A stretch of 64,000 nt of DNA from Actinomycetota bacterium (GTDB lineage: Bacteria; Actinomycetota; Acidimicrobiia; Actinomarinales; Actinomarinaceae). Below are positions 48,849 to 59,286 of this stretch, piece by piece (position 1 is the stretch's first letter; every line of letters begins with the position of its first letter). The DNA lies in contig JAAZZH010000005.1 in assembly GCA_014239265.1 (NCBI GenBank), positions 1 to 64,000 of the forward strand, written 5' to 3'. The notes beneath the pieces were generated by a model that saw nothing but the letters and a program-made list of their open reading frames with translations, was not told where the DNA came from and ran no database searches. The position numbers and the translations under genes were made by a program.

Positions 48849-50158
48849 TCAATAAACCCTTCATAATTTCTCATGCTTAATTGACTTTCTATTTGTTTCA
48901 TAGTTTCTAATGCAACACCTACAGTAATTAATATTGATATTCCTCCGAACCCAAGTGGGATATCCCAAATAGCTGATGCAATTGAAGGGAGAACTGCAAC
49001 AGAGGCAAGAAAAACTGAACCAGGAAGAGTAATTCTACTAACAATATGTGAAAGGTAATTTGTTGTAGAAATACCAGGTCTAACTCCAGGTACGAAACCA
49101 CCCTGACGCCTAATCATGTCAGATTGTCTCACTGGATCAAATTGAATTGTTGTATAAAAGTATGTAAAGAAGATAATTAACATTCCAAGAAAAAAGATAT
49201 AGAACCAACTTGTTCCCTGTGAGTTGGCAAGATTAACATCAATCCAATTTCTAATTCCTGCAGTTATTGAGTTGTCTTGGGGTAAAGATGTAGCAATCAG
49301 TGCCGGAAAGAATAAAACGCTTGTCGCAAAAATAACCGGAATAACACCAGCACTATTTACCTTTAATGGGATGTATGTGCTTTGGCCACCCATAACTTTT
49401 CTTCCTCTTACTCTTTTTGCAAACTGTATTGGGATTCTCCGTTGCCCTTGTTCAACATATATGATTCCAACAATCATCAATATAAACATCAAAACTAAGA
49501 ATGAAAATTGTCCTAACCTACCCTGGCCCGCTGTAACTTGATATGCTCCACCAAAACTGGCTGGCAATTGTGAAATTATACTTGCAAATATAATTAGGGA
49601 CATTCCATTTCCAATTCCACGTTGTGAAATTAATTCTCCTAGCCACATAATAAATGCTGTACCAGCAGTCATGGTCAGTACTATTAACCCTACTCTTGAT
49701 GGAGTGTAGTTAGGTATAAGTGAAATTCCTCCGGTTAAACTTCCTCTGGAGAAAATATAGGTCAAGCCTGTTGATTGGAGCAATGCTAAAACAACTGTTA
49801 TGTATCTTGTCCACTGTGTAATTACTTTTCTTCCTGACTCCCCTTCTTCTTGAAGTTTTTGGAGTCGTGGAATAACTACTGTGAGGAGTTGTAAAATAAT
49901 ACTAGACGTGATGTAAGGCATAATTCCCAGCGCAAATACAGAAAAAGTTTCTAGTGCACCACCTGAAAATAAGTTGAGTAATCCATAAATTCCAGCCTGC
50001 GAACCTGAATCTGTTAATCTTTGAACTGCCTCAAGATCAACACCAGGTACTGGGACAGAAGCGCCTAATCTATAAACACCGAACATGGCTAATGTAAACA
50101 AAATTCTCTTCCTTAGATCTGGAATCTTGAACATATATTTAAAGATAGATAACTTCAC
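48845..50158 (-). CDS. secY: Preprotein translocase subunit SecY
   Basis: RLGASVPVPGVD, LFSGGALETFSVFALGIMPYITSSIILQLL, RRQGGFVPGVRPG. Confidence 0.98.
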   Translation of the reverse strand: MKLSIFKYMFKIPDLRKRILFTLAMFGVYRLGASVPVPGVDLEAVQRLTDSGSQAGIYGLLNLFSGGALETFSVFALGIMPYITSSIILQLLTVVIPRLQKLQEEGESGRKVITQWTRYITVVLALLQSTGLTYIFSRGSLTGGISLIPNYTPSRVGLIVLTMTAGTAFIMWLGELISQRGIGNGMSLIIFASIISQLPASFGGAYQVTAGQGRLGQFSFLVLMFILMIVGIIYVEQGQRRIPIQFAKRVRGRKVMGGQSTYIPLKVNSAGVIPVIFATSVLFFPALIATSLPQDNSITAGIRNWIDVNLANSQGTSWFYIFFLGMLIIFFTYFYTTIQFDPVRQSDMIRRQGGFVPGVRPGISTTNYLSHIVSRITLPGSVFLASVAVLPSIASAIWDIPLGFGGISILITVGVALETMKQIESQLSMRNYEGFID

Positions 50159-50160
50159 AA

Positions 50161-50610
50161 CTAACCTTCGATGATCTCTACTGTACCGCCTGCTTTTTCA
50201 ATTTTAGTTTTTGCAACTTCACTAATGGAATGTACTTTCAAATTTACTGCATTAGTAATTTCACCATTTCCAAGTATTTTGACTAAACCTTTTTTTCTTG
50301 TTAAACCTAGATTCCTTAATGTATCAGGGTCTACCTCACCAGAAATGTCTTTTTCTTGAAGGTCTGAAACATTAACAACGACGTAGGCCATTTTAGGTCC
50401 ATTGCTAATACCTTTTAATTTAGGAATTCTTCGATATAGAGGTATTTGTCCACCCTCAAAATAAGCGGGTACTGTTTTACGTGCTCCGGTACCCTTAGTA
50501 CCTCTACCAGCAGTTTTTCCCCTTTTACCAGCTTCACCTCTACCTTTTCTTAACTTGTTTTTTGTAGAGCCAGGAGTTGGTTTTAGATGATGAAATCTTA
50601 ATTTATCCAT
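50161..50610 (-). CDS. rplO: 50S ribosomal protein L15
   Basis: HHLKPTPGSTKNKLRKGRGEAGKRGKTAGRGTKGTGAR. Confidence 0.97.
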   Translation of the reverse strand: MDKLRFHHLKPTPGSTKNKLRKGRGEAGKRGKTAGRGTKGTGARKTVPAYFEGGQIPLYRRIPKLKGISNGPKMAYVVVNVSDLQEKDISGEVDPDTLRNLGLTRKKGLVKILGNGEITNAVNLKVHSISEVAKTKIEKAGGTVEIIEG

Positions 50611-50612
50611 TA

Positions 50613-50792
50613 TTAAACCTCTTCAATACTTACTAGATGATTTACAACTCGTAACATTCCCTGTAGAGAGTCATCCATATCTCTTTCAACAGAAGAATTT
50701 ATTTTCTTTAATCCCAATGACTTGATGGTTTCACGCGACTTGTGACCTTGACCAATAAGGCTTCTTTTAAGGGTGATTTTTACTTTAGACAT
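50613..50792 (-). CDS. rpmD: 50S ribosomal protein L30
   Basis: Manual translation (absent from ORF track): MSKVKITLKRSLIGQGHKSRETIKSLGLKKINSSVERDMDDSLQGMLRVVNHLVSIEEV*. Confidence 0.95.
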   Translation of the reverse strand: MSKVKITLKRSLIGQGHKSRETIKSLGLKKINSSVERDMDDSLQGMLRVVNHLVSIEEV

Positions 50793-51333
50793 CTTGTGAT
50801 GCTACTTTTCTTTCAGCTTTAGTTTTTTCATAAGCATCAACTAATCCTTTTGGAGCAATTTCGGAAGGTTTTTTTCCTCTTAATTTTGCGACTGAATCAG
50901 GTGTTCTTTGTCCAAGTAAACCATTGATAGTTGCTTTTGCGACATTCAAGTGAGTTGGTGAACCTAAAGACTTAGCAAGAATATCTTTAATTCCTGCGAC
51001 TTGTAATACCTCTCTTGCAGCACCTCCTGCAATAATACCTGTTCCTGGAGAAGCTGGCTTAAGAAGAACTTTTGATGAGCCATGTTCTCCTGTAATTGTA
51101 TGAACTATTGTTGAGCCTGCCATAGGAATTTGATGTATATCCTTTTTTGCATTTTCAATTGCTTTCTGTATAGCTAGAGGAACTTCTGAACCTTTTCCAT
51201 AACCTATACCGGCACTACCATTTCCATCCCCAACAGCTACCAAGGCTGTAAAAGCAAAGTTCCTACCACCTTTAACAACTTTGGCCACTCTGTTTATGTG
51301 AATAACACTCTCTTGTAATTCTGATTCAACCAT
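50785..51333 (-). CDS. rpsE: 30S ribosomal protein S5
   Basis: VIHINRVAKVVKGGRNFAFTALVAVGDGNGSAGIGYGK. Confidence 0.98.
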   Translation of the reverse strand: MVESELQESVIHINRVAKVVKGGRNFAFTALVAVGDGNGSAGIGYGKGSEVPLAIQKAIENAKKDIHQIPMAGSTIVHTITGEHGSSKVLLKPASPGTGIIAGGAAREVLQVAGIKDILAKSLGSPTHLNVAKATINGLLGQRTPDSVAKLRGKKPSEIAPKGLVDAYEKTKAERKVASQDV

Positions 51334-51686
51334 TAAAACTTAATTCCTTTTTCTCTTATGCCTTCAGCTACAGCTTGTACTCTTCCATGATAAATATATC
51401 CGCCTCTATCAAAAACTGCTTCTTTGACACCAATTTCATTAAGTGCTTCACCTAATTTTTCTCCAACTTTTTTTGAGATCTCTACAGTTAAATTCTGATT
51501 CTTAAGTTCACTAGATAAAGTACTGGCTGTTGCTATCGTGCTTTGACCTAAATCATCTATTGCCTGTACATAAATATTTTTATTACTTTTAAACACAGCC
51601 AATCTTGGCTTTGTAGCAGTTCCATAAATTTTTTTTCTTATTCTAATTTTTCTTTTAATTCTAGGATTCTTTGTTTTCATAACCAT
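51333..51686 (-). CDS. rplR: 50S ribosomal protein L18
   Basis: PRLAVFKSNKNIYVQAIDD...FDRGGYIYHGRVQAVAEGIREKGIKF. Confidence 0.97.
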   Translation of the reverse strand: MVMKTKNPRIKRKIRIRKKIYGTATKPRLAVFKSNKNIYVQAIDDLGQSTIATASTLSSELKNQNLTVEISKKVGEKLGEALNEIGVKEAVFDRGGYIYHGRVQAVAEGIREKGIKF

Positions 51687-51687
51687 C

Positions 51688-52245
51688 TTACGCTCCTGCT
51701 GTCACAGCAGCTTTACCTGCTTTTCTTCGAACATATTCATCTTTGTAACGAATACCTTTACCCTTATATGGCTCTGGAGGCTTAATAGCTCTTATGTTTG
51801 CAGATACCTCTCCAACTAAAGCCTTATCAATACCAGAAACTATTATTGTATTTTGATCTGGAACTTCATATTTTATGTTTTCAACTTTTTTAAATAATAC
51901 CGGATGCGAGAAACCACATAATATTTCTAAATCATTACCTTTCATTGACACTCTGTGACCAACTCCAACAAGTGTAAGTGTTTTTGAATAACCTTCTAGA
52001 ACACCCTCTATGTTATTTGAGACAAGAGATCTATACAAACCATGTAAACTTTTAACAAATTTGTCTTCACTTGTTCTTGAAAATGTAAGAATTCCATCAT
52101 TTATTTCAAAAGTTATTCTGTCATCAATAATTGTTGTTGCCAAATCTCCCTTTGGGCCTTTTACTGAAATTGTCATATCTTTTATTAATACTTCAACTTT
52201 TTCAGGTATTGTAATTGGTTTATTGCCAATACGACTCATGACCAT
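51688..52245 (-). CDS. rplF: 50S ribosomal protein L6
   Basis: MSRIGNKPITIPEKVEV...RAIKPPEPYKGKGIRYKDEYVRRKAGK. Confidence 0.98.
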   Translation of the reverse strand: MVMSRIGNKPITIPEKVEVLIKDMTISVKGPKGDLATTIIDDRITFEINDGILTFSRTSEDKFVKSLHGLYRSLVSNNIEGVLEGYSKTLTLVGVGHRVSMKGNDLEILCGFSHPVLFKKVENIKYEVPDQNTIIVSGIDKALVGEVSANIRAIKPPEPYKGKGIRYKDEYVRRKAGKAAVTAGA

Positions 52246-52634
52246 ACCTCACAAATTAACTCTCCACCTAGTTTTCTTTTTCTAGCTTCTGAGTCAGTAA
52301 GTAGACCACGTGATGTGGAAACTATTACTGTACCTAAACCACCGTTGTTTCTTGGCAACTTATCAAAACTTGAATAAACTCTCTGGCCTGGCTTTGACAA
52401 TCTGTTCATACCAGATATTACTGACATACCCTCATCTGAATATTTCATATCGATATCAATGAGCTTTTCAACTCCCTCACCAGATATTTTTACATCTGAC
52501 ACATAACCCTCATTTTTTAAAAGCTTTGCTAATTCGAACTTAAAGTTTGAGTGGGGTATAGAGACACTAGGTTTTGAGACCATAGATGCATTTCTAAGTC
52601 TTGTAAGTAAATCGGATATTGGATCAGTGACCAT
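52236..52634 (-). CDS. rpsH: 30S ribosomal protein S8
   Basis: MVTDPISDLLTRLRNASM...GLGTVIVSTSRGLLTDSEARKRKLGGELICEVW. Confidence 0.98.
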   Translation of the reverse strand: MVTDPISDLLTRLRNASMVSKPSVSIPHSNFKFELAKLLKNEGYVSDVKISGEGVEKLIDIDMKYSDEGMSVISGMNRLSKPGQRVYSSFDKLPRNNGGLGTVIVSTSRGLLTDSEARKRKLGGELICEVWS

Positions 52635-52637
52635 TTT

Positions 52638-52943
52638 TTACCACGAAGCTTTCTTTATTCCAGGAAGCTCGCCTTTGAGTGCTAAGTCTCGAAATGTATT
52701 TCTTGACATGCCAAATTTCCTGAGTGTACCTCTTGGTCGGCCAGTTACTTGGCATCTGTTTCTATGTCTAGTTGCAGAGGCATCTCTTGGCATTTTTGCT
52801 ATCTTCTTTTGAGCCTCTCTTTTTTCATCATAAGTAGAGGCCGGATCTTTAATTATTGCTAGTAATTCTTTACGTTTTTCATTGTAAAAATTTACAGTGT
52901 CTAATCTTTTGTTGTTTTTAACTATTTTACTTGTTTTTGCCAT
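52638..52943 (-). CDS. rpsN: 30S ribosomal protein S14 (long, zinc-free C- type)
   Basis: [13 protein letters not shown]...[49 protein letters not shown]; 101 aa, no CxxC pairs. Confidence 0.97.
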   Translation of the reverse strand: MAKTSKIVKNNKRLDTVNFYNEKRKELLAIIKDPASTYDEKREAQKKIAKMPRDASATRHRNRCQVTGRPRGTLRKFGMSRNTFRDLALKGELPGIKKASW

Positions 52944-52946
52944 TTT

Positions 52947-53492
52947 TTAATTCTCTCTAAAAGGAAACCCTAGCGAATGTAATAATACATATCCTTTTTT
53001 ATTATCGTTAGCGGTTGTACAAATTGTAATGTTCATGCCTCGAATGTCTCTAACCTTATCGTATTCGACTTCAGGAAAGACTAACTGCTCGTTTAACCCG
53101 AGTGAGTAATTTCCATTTCCATCAAATGATTTCTGGCTAAATCCTCTAAAGTCTCTAATCCTAGGGACTACTACTTGAATGAATCTATCATAGAATTCCC
53201 ACATTCTATCTCCGCGAAGGGTTACGGCTACCCCCACTGGCATTCCCTCTCTTACCTTAAAACCTGCTATGGATTTTTTAGCTCTTTTAATAACTGGTTT
53301 TTGACCTGAAATTGCAGTGAGCTCATCAACAATTGACTCTAAAGTTCTACCATCTGTTGCAGCTTTACTAGATCCAATATTAAGAACAATTTTTTCAAGG
53401 GTGGGTATTTGATTTACATTCTCCAGACCTAACTCTTTTTTAATCTCTTCATTTAACCCAGTATTAAATGCTTCTTTTAACCTTGGAATCAT
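52947..53492 (-). CDS. rplE: 50S ribosomal protein L5
   Basis: [40 protein letters not shown]-like, [17 protein letters not shown]. Confidence 0.98.
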   Translation of the reverse strand: [181 protein letters not shown]

Positions 53493-53791
53493 ACTTCATC
53501 TCCTGTTTGAGCTAGAACTCTATACTTTTGACCATTTTTATCAAATTTATAAGCAACCCTTCCACTCTTCTTTTTAACGACTAGGGCTACATTCGAAATG
53601 TGAACTGGCATGGTGATGTCAATTACGCCACCTTGCATTGTTTGGCCTTGCGGTTTTTGATGTTTTTTAGCTATGTTGATGCCTTCAACAAGTACTTTAT
53701 CTTTTTTAGGAAAAACTTGTAATACTTTACCTTCTTTTCCATTATCTTTCCCAGCAATAACTTTTACTAAATCACCCTTTTTAATTTTCAT
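53489..53791 (-). CDS. rplX: 50S ribosomal protein L24
   Basis: IKKGDLVKVIAGKDNGKEGKVLQVFPKKDKVLVEGINIAKKH. Confidence 0.97.
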   Translation of the reverse strand: MKIKKGDLVKVIAGKDNGKEGKVLQVFPKKDKVLVEGINIAKKHQKPQGQTMQGGVIDITMPVHISNVALVVKKKSGRVAYKFDKNGQKYRVLAQTGDEV

Positions 53792-54159
53792 TAGATTACC
53801 TCCGGTGCTAGCGATACTATTCTCATAAACTTTTTCTCTCTTAACTCTCTACCAACTGGTCCAAAAATTCTTGTACCTCTTGGCTGTTCTTGCTCATTAA
53901 TAATTACACAAGCATTTTCATCAAACCTTATATAGGTGCCGTCTTTCCTTCTTGTCTCTTTACTTGTCCTGACAACTACGGCTTCAACGATATCCCCTTT
54001 TTTTATTTGGCCACCTGGTATTGCATCTTTGACAGTAGCAGTGAAAACATCCCCTAGTCCTGCATACCTAATTCTAGAACTACCTTTTACTTTGATACAT
54101 AACACTTCTTTTGCACCAGAGTTATCAGCAACCTTAAGACGAGATTCCTTTTGTATCAT
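53791..54159 (-). CDS. rplN: 50S ribosomal protein L14
   Basis: [24 protein letters not shown]...[28 protein letters not shown]. Confidence 0.98.
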   Translation of the reverse strand: MIQKESRLKVADNSGAKEVLCIKVKGSSRIRYAGLGDVFTATVKDAIPGGQIKKGDIVEAVVVRTSKETRRKDGTYIRFDENACVIINEQEQPRGTRIFGPVGRELREKKFMRIVSLAPEVI

Positions 54160-54422
54160 CTTGCCCTCTCAATTACTTCAGTGACTCTCCATCTTTTGGT
54201 CTTAGAGATTGGTTTTGTCTCCATAATTTTCACTGTGTCGCCCATTTTTGCTTCAAAACTTTCATCATGAACATGAAGCTTTCTAGTTTTTTTAACAATC
54301 TTTCCATATTTTGGATGAGGATACTGTAGCTCGATAGCTACGGTAACTGTATTTTGTCTTTTATCTGAGACAACTACACCAGTTTTAACTTTTCTTGACG
54401 ATCTTTCTATTTGGTCACTCAT
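54156..54422 (-). CDS. rpsQ: 30S ribosomal protein S17
   Basis: [19 protein letters not shown]...[32 protein letters not shown]. Confidence 0.96.
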   Translation of the reverse strand: MSDQIERSSRKVKTGVVVSDKRQNTVTVAIELQYPHPKYGKIVKKTRKLHVHDESFEAKMGDTVKIMETKPISKTKRWRVTEVIERAR

Positions 54423-54633
54423 TATTATCAGCCTTCATCATATCTTCTCTTTTTTTTTGGTTTAAAACTGTGTTTGCTTGTGCAATTTGTTTTTTAATTT
54501 TTTTAAATATAGAAGTGTCCTCAATCTGACTTGTTGCCAAAGAAAATCTTGATTCCATTAGTTCTTTTTTTAATTCAGATACTTTAGTCTCAAGCTCCGA
54601 AATAGACAGTTCTCTTAGGTCGTTTATGCTCAT
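54415..54633 (-). CDS. rpmC: 50S ribosomal protein L29
   Basis: [41 protein letters not shown]. Confidence 0.95.
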   Translation of the reverse strand: MSINDLRELSISELETKVSELKKELMESRFSLATSQIEDTSIFKKIKKQIAQANTVLNQKKREDMMKADNNE

Positions 54634-55034
54634 GTGTGCCTCATAACAAATTTTGTACTTATTGGTAATTTATGTCCTGCTTTTCTAAAAGCTTCTCTTG
54701 CAACTTCCTCGGAAACACCAGAAATCTCGAACATTATTCTTCCGGGCTTAACAACAGCTACGTAGTATTCAACAGCTCCTTTTCCAGAACCCATTCTTAC
54801 TTCTGCAGGTTTTGTGGTTATAGGTTTATGAGGAAATATATTTATCCAAACTTTACCTTTTCTTTGCATGGTACGAGTAATTGTTATTCTTGCAGCTTCA
54901 ATTTGACGTCCAGTAATGTAAGAAGTTTCTATAGCTTGTAAACCAAAGTCCCCAAAATGAACTTCTGTTCCACCTTTGGACATGCCTTTTCTTCTCCCTC
55001 TATGGGATTTTCTATACTTTGTTTTTTTAGGCAT
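54630..55034 (-). CDS. rplP: 50S ribosomal protein L16
   Basis: [22 protein letters not shown]...[25 protein letters not shown]. Confidence 0.98.
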   Translation of the reverse strand: MPKKTKYRKSHRGRRKGMSKGGTEVHFGDFGLQAIETSYITGRQIEAARITITRTMQRKGKVWINIFPHKPITTKPAEVRMGSGKGAVEYYVAVVKPGRIMFEISGVSEEVAREAFRKAGHKLPISTKFVMRHT

Positions 55035-55043
55035 TAACATAAA

Positions 55044-55934
55044 CTATTCTTCTTCCAATATTGATTTTTCTTCTTCAAATTGTTCTTGTGCTTTTACGGG
55101 AGTTATTTTTTTGCCGCCTCCAGCTTCCACTATTTTAGAAGTTTGTTCTCCAGCTTTTTTACCGCCTCCAGCTTCAAGGATTCTTGACTCTTTTGCTTCT
55201 CCTACCGCAGCTTCGACTCTTGATTTTACAGATTTAACTCTTCCGCTTGCTGGACCTCCACTAGCTAAAGATGCTTCCGCAGCAATTTTTTCTTGATGTA
55301 ATTTATTTGTTGCCACTACATCACCTTTGTAAACCCACACTTTTACACCTATAGCTCCAACTGTTGTATGAGCTGCTGCTCTACCAAAATCTATATCTGC
55401 TCGGAGTGTGTGTAGAGGTACTCTTCCTTCACGGTACCATTCCCTTCTACCCATTTCTGCTCCACCTAAGCGACCAGAACATTCCACTCTAACTCCTTCT
55501 GCTCCCGCCTTTAATGCAGATCCTACTGCTCTTTTCATAGCTCTCCTGAAAGCAACCCTATTTTCTAACTGATCAGCTACAGCTCGAGCTAAAAGCTGAG
55601 CATCTAATTCAGCTTCCCTAACTTCAATGATATTAAGTTTTACTGGTTGGCTTGTGAGTTCTTCAAGACCTTTTCTTAAACGATCTGCTTCAGCACCTTT
55701 TCTACCTATTACAACTCCTGGACGTGCAGTATGGATATCTACTTGAACTTTATCTCTAGTTCTTTCAATATCAATTCTTGAGAGAGCACCTTTTAAAAGC
55801 TCTGCTGTTAAAAATTCTCTAATTCTGTAATCTTGATTTACTAGTTTCGTATAGTCTTTATCGCTAAACCATCTAGATTTCCAATCATTGACTATTCCTA
55901 TCCTAAATGCATATGGATGTGTTTTTTGACCCAT
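55044..55934 (-). CDS. rpsC: 30S ribosomal protein S3 with C-terminal extension
   Basis: [23 protein letters not shown]...[17 protein letters not shown]...[32 protein letters not shown]; tail contains repeated EAGGGKK. Confidence 0.98.
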   Translation of the reverse strand: MGQKTHPYAFRIGIVNDWKSRWFSDKDYTKLVNQDYRIREFLTAELLKGALSRIDIERTRDKVQVDIHTARPGVVIGRKGAEADRLRKGLEELTSQPVKLNIIEVREAELDAQLLARAVADQLENRVAFRRAMKRAVGSALKAGAEGVRVECSGRLGGAEMGRREWYREGRVPLHTLRADIDFGRAAAHTTVGAIGVKVWVYKGDVVATNKLHQEKIAAEASLASGGPASGRVKSVKSRVEAAVGEAKESRILEAGGGKKAGEQTSKIVEAGGGKKITPVKAQEQFEEEKSILEEE

Positions 55935-55936
55935 CG

Positions 55937-56284
55937 TTATCCCTCTACACTTTCTAATTCAATTAATATGTGGGAAGTTCTTTTATTAATTCTTCCAGCA
56001 CTTCCTCTAGCTCTAGGTCTAAATCTTTTTAAAGTTGGCCCTTCATCTGCAATGGCTTTTGTAATTTCTAGATTTGCGGATGACATGCCAAAATTATTTT
56101 CAGCATTAGCAATTGCGCTTTCTAAGAGCTGTTTAATATCTGTTGCGGCTTTTCTTTTTGTAAAAGTCAATATGTTGAGTGCTTCATTAACATTCAATCC
56201 TCTTATGAGATTCAAAACTAATCTCACTTTGTATGGAGATTGTCTAATATACTTACTTTTTGCTGTAACTGTTTGTTTTTCCAT
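55937..56284 (-). CDS. rplV: 50S ribosomal protein L22
   Basis: [29 protein letters not shown]...[24 protein letters not shown]. Confidence 0.97.
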   Translation of the reverse strand: MEKQTVTAKSKYIRQSPYKVRLVLNLIRGLNVNEALNILTFTKRKAATDIKQLLESAIANAENNFGMSSANLEITKAIADEGPTLKRFRPRARGSAGRINKRTSHILIELESVEG

Positions 56285-56547
56285 TAGTTTTGTCCCGGAT
56301 GACCTTTAAAGGTACGTGTTGGAGAAAACTCTCCAAGTTTGTGACCAACCATTGCCTCAGTAATAAATATAGGAAGGTGTTGCCTTCCATTATGGACTGC
56401 TATTGTCAATCCAACCATTTCAGGAACTACTGTTGACCTTCTACTCCAAGTCTTGATTACTGTTTTGTTACCACTATTTTTTGCATCCTCTACTTTTGAA
56501 AGTAAATGATCGTCAACAAATGGCCCTTTTCTCAAACTTCTTGACAT
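56284..56547 (-). CDS. rpsS: 30S ribosomal protein S19
   Basis: [16 protein letters not shown]...[20 protein letters not shown]. Confidence 0.97.
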   Translation of the reverse strand: MSRSLRKGPFVDDHLLSKVEDAKNSGNKTVIKTWSRRSTVVPEMVGLTIAVHNGRQHLPIFITEAMVGHKLGEFSPTRTFKGHPGQN

Positions 56548-56549
56548 AA

Positions 56550-57383
56550 TTAACCTCTACCCTTTTGGGATCGTCCTCTAATAATTGATTTGTTACTATA
56601 TTTCTTTTTATTTCTAGTCTTTTTCTCTGGCTTACCCCAAGGGCTCACAGGAGTTCTACCTCCAGATGATTTACCTTCTCCACCACCAAGTGGGTGATCA
56701 ACTGGGTTCATTGCAACACCTCGAGTTTGGGGTCTAACACCCTTCCATCTTTTACGTCCTGCTTTTCCAAGTTTTGTTAATTCTGCTTCAGCATTACCTA
56801 CAGTTCCAATTGTTGCCCTGCAATCCATGGAAACAGTTCTCATTTCGCCAGAAGGTAGTCTTAAAAGTGCTAATCCTCCCTCTTTGCTCATAAGCTGTAC
56901 AGATGAACCTGCTGATCTTGCCATTTTTGCGCCACCTGCGGGTCTTAGTTCGACATTATGGACAAATGTTCCTGCTGGAATATTTCTAAGTGGAAGACAA
57001 TTACCATCTTTTATGTCAGCTTTTGGACCTGAAATTATTTCTGCTCCAGGAAGAATTCCATCTGGTGCAATAATGTATGCTTTTTCTCCATCAACATAGT
57101 GAAGAAGAGCTATACGGGCATTTCTATTTGGATCATATTCAATCGCTGCTACTTTTGCAGGTATATTATCTTTTGTTCGCTTGAAATCTATAATTCTGTA
57201 TTTTCTTTTGTGCCCTCCACCACGATGCCTCGAGGTAATTCTACCTTTATTATTTCTACCACCGGATGAATTTTTAGATTGAAGTAATGACTTTTCTGGT
57301 TTACTTTTTGTAATTTCTTTAAAGTCTCCCGATACTTGTCCTCTCATTCCAGGTGTTACTGGTCTAATTTTCTTTTGACCCAT
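56550..57383 (-). CDS. rplB: 50S ribosomal protein L2
   Basis: [30 protein letters not shown]...[31 protein letters not shown]. Confidence 0.98.
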   Translation of the reverse strand: MGQKKIRPVTPGMRGQVSGDFKEITKSKPEKSLLQSKNSSGGRNNKGRITSRHRGGGHKRKYRIIDFKRTKDNIPAKVAAIEYDPNRNARIALLHYVDGEKAYIIAPDGILPGAEIISGPKADIKDGNCLPLRNIPAGTFVHNVELRPAGGAKMARSAGSSVQLMSKEGGLALLRLPSGEMRTVSMDCRATIGTVGNAEAELTKLGKAGRKRWKGVRPQTRGVAMNPVDHPLGGGEGKSSGGRTPVSPWGKPEKKTRNKKKYSNKSIIRGRSQKGRG

Positions 57384-57386
57384 AAC

Positions 57387-57674
57387 CTATACCCCAAATG
57401 CCTCAATAGTATCTCCCTCTTGAAGGGTGATTATTGCAATCTTCTTTGTACTTTGTTGACCTAAGATATAGCCAAATCTTTTTTTCTTGCCTTTTCTATA
57501 CATTGTATTAACTGACAACACTTCGACATCAAATAGCTCTTGGGCAGCTCTTTTTATTTCAGGCTTATTAGCATCTGAATGAACAAAAAAAGTGTAAGCA
57601 TTAGAATCTGAAATTCTGTCATATGACTTTTCAGATATTACAGGCGAAATTAGTACATCTTCTAAATACTTCAT
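57387..57674 (-). CDS. rplW: 50S ribosomal protein L23
   Basis: VLISPVISEKSYDRISDSNAYTFFVHSDANKPEIKRAAQELFDVEV. Confidence 0.96.
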   Translation of the reverse strand: MKYLEDVLISPVISEKSYDRISDSNAYTFFVHSDANKPEIKRAAQELFDVEVLSVNTMYRKGKKKRFGYILGQQSTKKIAIITLQEGDTIEAFGV

Positions 57675-58294
57675 TTAACTTCTCCTGTTAAGTAATCCAT
57701 TGCGTTTTTTGATAGAACTGTATTATCTGTTGAGACGACGTCATAAGTAGAAAGTTTTTTTACAGAAACTATTCTTGAGTTTTCTAGGTTCCTAAATGAT
57801 TTTATTAAATTGTCATCACCTTCGCCGTAAACAAATATAAATGACCGTTTTATATTAAATTCACTTAATACTGTAGAAGCTAACTTTGTAGAGGGTACGT
57901 CTACCGATTGACCATCAATGACAAATAAAGCTTCCTCTTTTATCCTTTGAGAAATTGCCATATTTAATGATTTCTTTTTCATTTTTTTTGGAGTTCTGTC
58001 AAGGTACACTCTTCCACCTGGACCATGTGCAATACCTCCACCAACAAACTGTGGCGAACGTAAAGAACCCTGTCTTGCTCTACCTGTTCCTTTTTGTGCC
58101 CAAGGTTTTGCACCTGTTCCTGAAACTTGTGATCTTGTTTTCACAGAAGCTGTGTTATTTCTATAATTTGTTCTATTTGATTTTACAACTTGATGTAAGA
58201 GTCCAATATTGATATCCTCAATTACTTCAAAATTAAATTGACTCTTAGTGACTTTATTGTCAGCTGTATTATAAGTTTCTAGTTTGATACTCAT
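57671..58294 (-). CDS. rplD: 50S ribosomal protein L4
   Basis: SVKTRSQVSGTGAKPWAQKGTGRARQGSLRSPQFVGGGIAHGP. Confidence 0.97.
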   Translation of the reverse strand: MSIKLETYNTADNKVTKSQFNFEVIEDINIGLLHQVVKSNRTNYRNNTASVKTRSQVSGTGAKPWAQKGTGRARQGSLRSPQFVGGGIAHGPGGRVYLDRTPKKMKKKSLNMAISQRIKEEALFVIDGQSVDVPSTKLASTVLSEFNIKRSFIFVYGEGDDNLIKSFRNLENSRIVSVKKLSTYDVVSTDNTVLSKNAMDYLTGEVK

Positions 58295-58923
58295 TATGAA
58301 ACCTTAACTGCTGACTGAATTTGGACTATATTTCCTTTTTTACCCGGAACTGGTCCATTAACTAAAATATAGTTTTTTTCTGCATTGATTTCAACAATAG
58401 TTACAGATTGGATAGTCTTTTTTTGGTTACCCATTCTACCAGCCATTTTTTGACCTTTGAAAACATGTCCTGGGTATGAGGCATTACCAATTGAACCCCC
58501 GGCTCTATGCACCTTATGAACACCATGACTAGCTTTTTGTCCGGAAAAGTTATGACGTTTCATTACACCTGTAAAGCCGTGGCCTTTTGAAAATCCTGTT
58601 ATATCAATTTTTTGTCCTACTTCAAAATACTCGCTTACATTTAATTCTGTTCCAGATTTAATTTTAGAATCTTCATCAAGAGGAACTTCATAAAGACATT
58701 CTCCTGGTTCGACTTTGTATTTGTCGTAATGTTGTTTAGTTGGTCTGTTGGCTTTTTTGTTAGACCCTATTGTTAGCTGAGCTGCAGAGTAACCATCTTT
58801 TTCAGCTGATTTAATCTGTACTACTCTACACCCTGAAATGTCTAATACTGTTACACCTTTTGCATTTGACTCTTCATCAAATATTTGAGTCATACCTACT
58901 TTTTTAGCGATTAATGTTTTCAT
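58294..58923 (-). CDS. rplC: 50S ribosomal protein L3
   Basis: [15 protein letters not shown]...[19 protein letters not shown]...[12 protein letters not shown]. Confidence 0.98.
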   Translation of the reverse strand: MKTLIAKKVGMTQIFDEESNAKGVTVLDISGCRVVQIKSAEKDGYSAAQLTIGSNKKANRPTKQHYDKYKVEPGECLYEVPLDEDSKIKSGTELNVSEYFEVGQKIDITGFSKGHGFTGVMKRHNFSGQKASHGVHKVHRAGGSIGNASYPGHVFKGQKMAGRMGNQKKTIQSVTIVEINAEKNYILVNGPVPGKKGNIVQIQSAVKVS

Positions 58924-59234
58924 AACTTAATCTCTACTTCTACACCGGCCGGTAAATCAAGTCTCATTAATGAATCTACAGTTTTTGGAGTAGGTTCAAT
59001 AATGTCAATAAGTCTCTTATGAATCCTCATTTCAAAATGTTCTCTTGATTTTTTAAAAACATGTGGTGATCTTATTACACAATATCTGTGTATTTGAGTA
59101 GGTAGAGGAATTGGACCCTTTACTTTTGCTTGAGTCTTAATAACAGTTTCTGCAATTTTACGTGCAGACTCATCAACAACGTAGTTGTCATAAGCCTTTA
59201 ATTTTATTCTTATTTGCTGTTGTTGCTTTGCCAT
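58920..59234 (-). CDS. rpsJ: 30S ribosomal protein S10
   Basis: [31 protein letters not shown]...[37 protein letters not shown]. Confidence 0.98.
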   Translation of the reverse strand: MAKQQQQIRIKLKAYDNYVVDESARKIAETVIKTQAKVKGPIPLPTQIHRYCVIRSPHVFKKSREHFEMRIHKRLIDIIEPTPKTVDSLMRLDLPAGVEVEIKL

Positions 59235-59243
59235 TTCTTCCTC

Positions 59244-59278
59244 AAAAAAAACCGGGAGCAAGTAGTCTACCCCCGGTT
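59244..59278 (-). terminator. Rho-independent terminator between tuf and rpsJ
   Basis: Minus strand AACCGGG...CCCGGTTTTTTTT hairpin plus U-run. Confidence 0.85.
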
Positions 59279-59286
59279 GATTTTTA

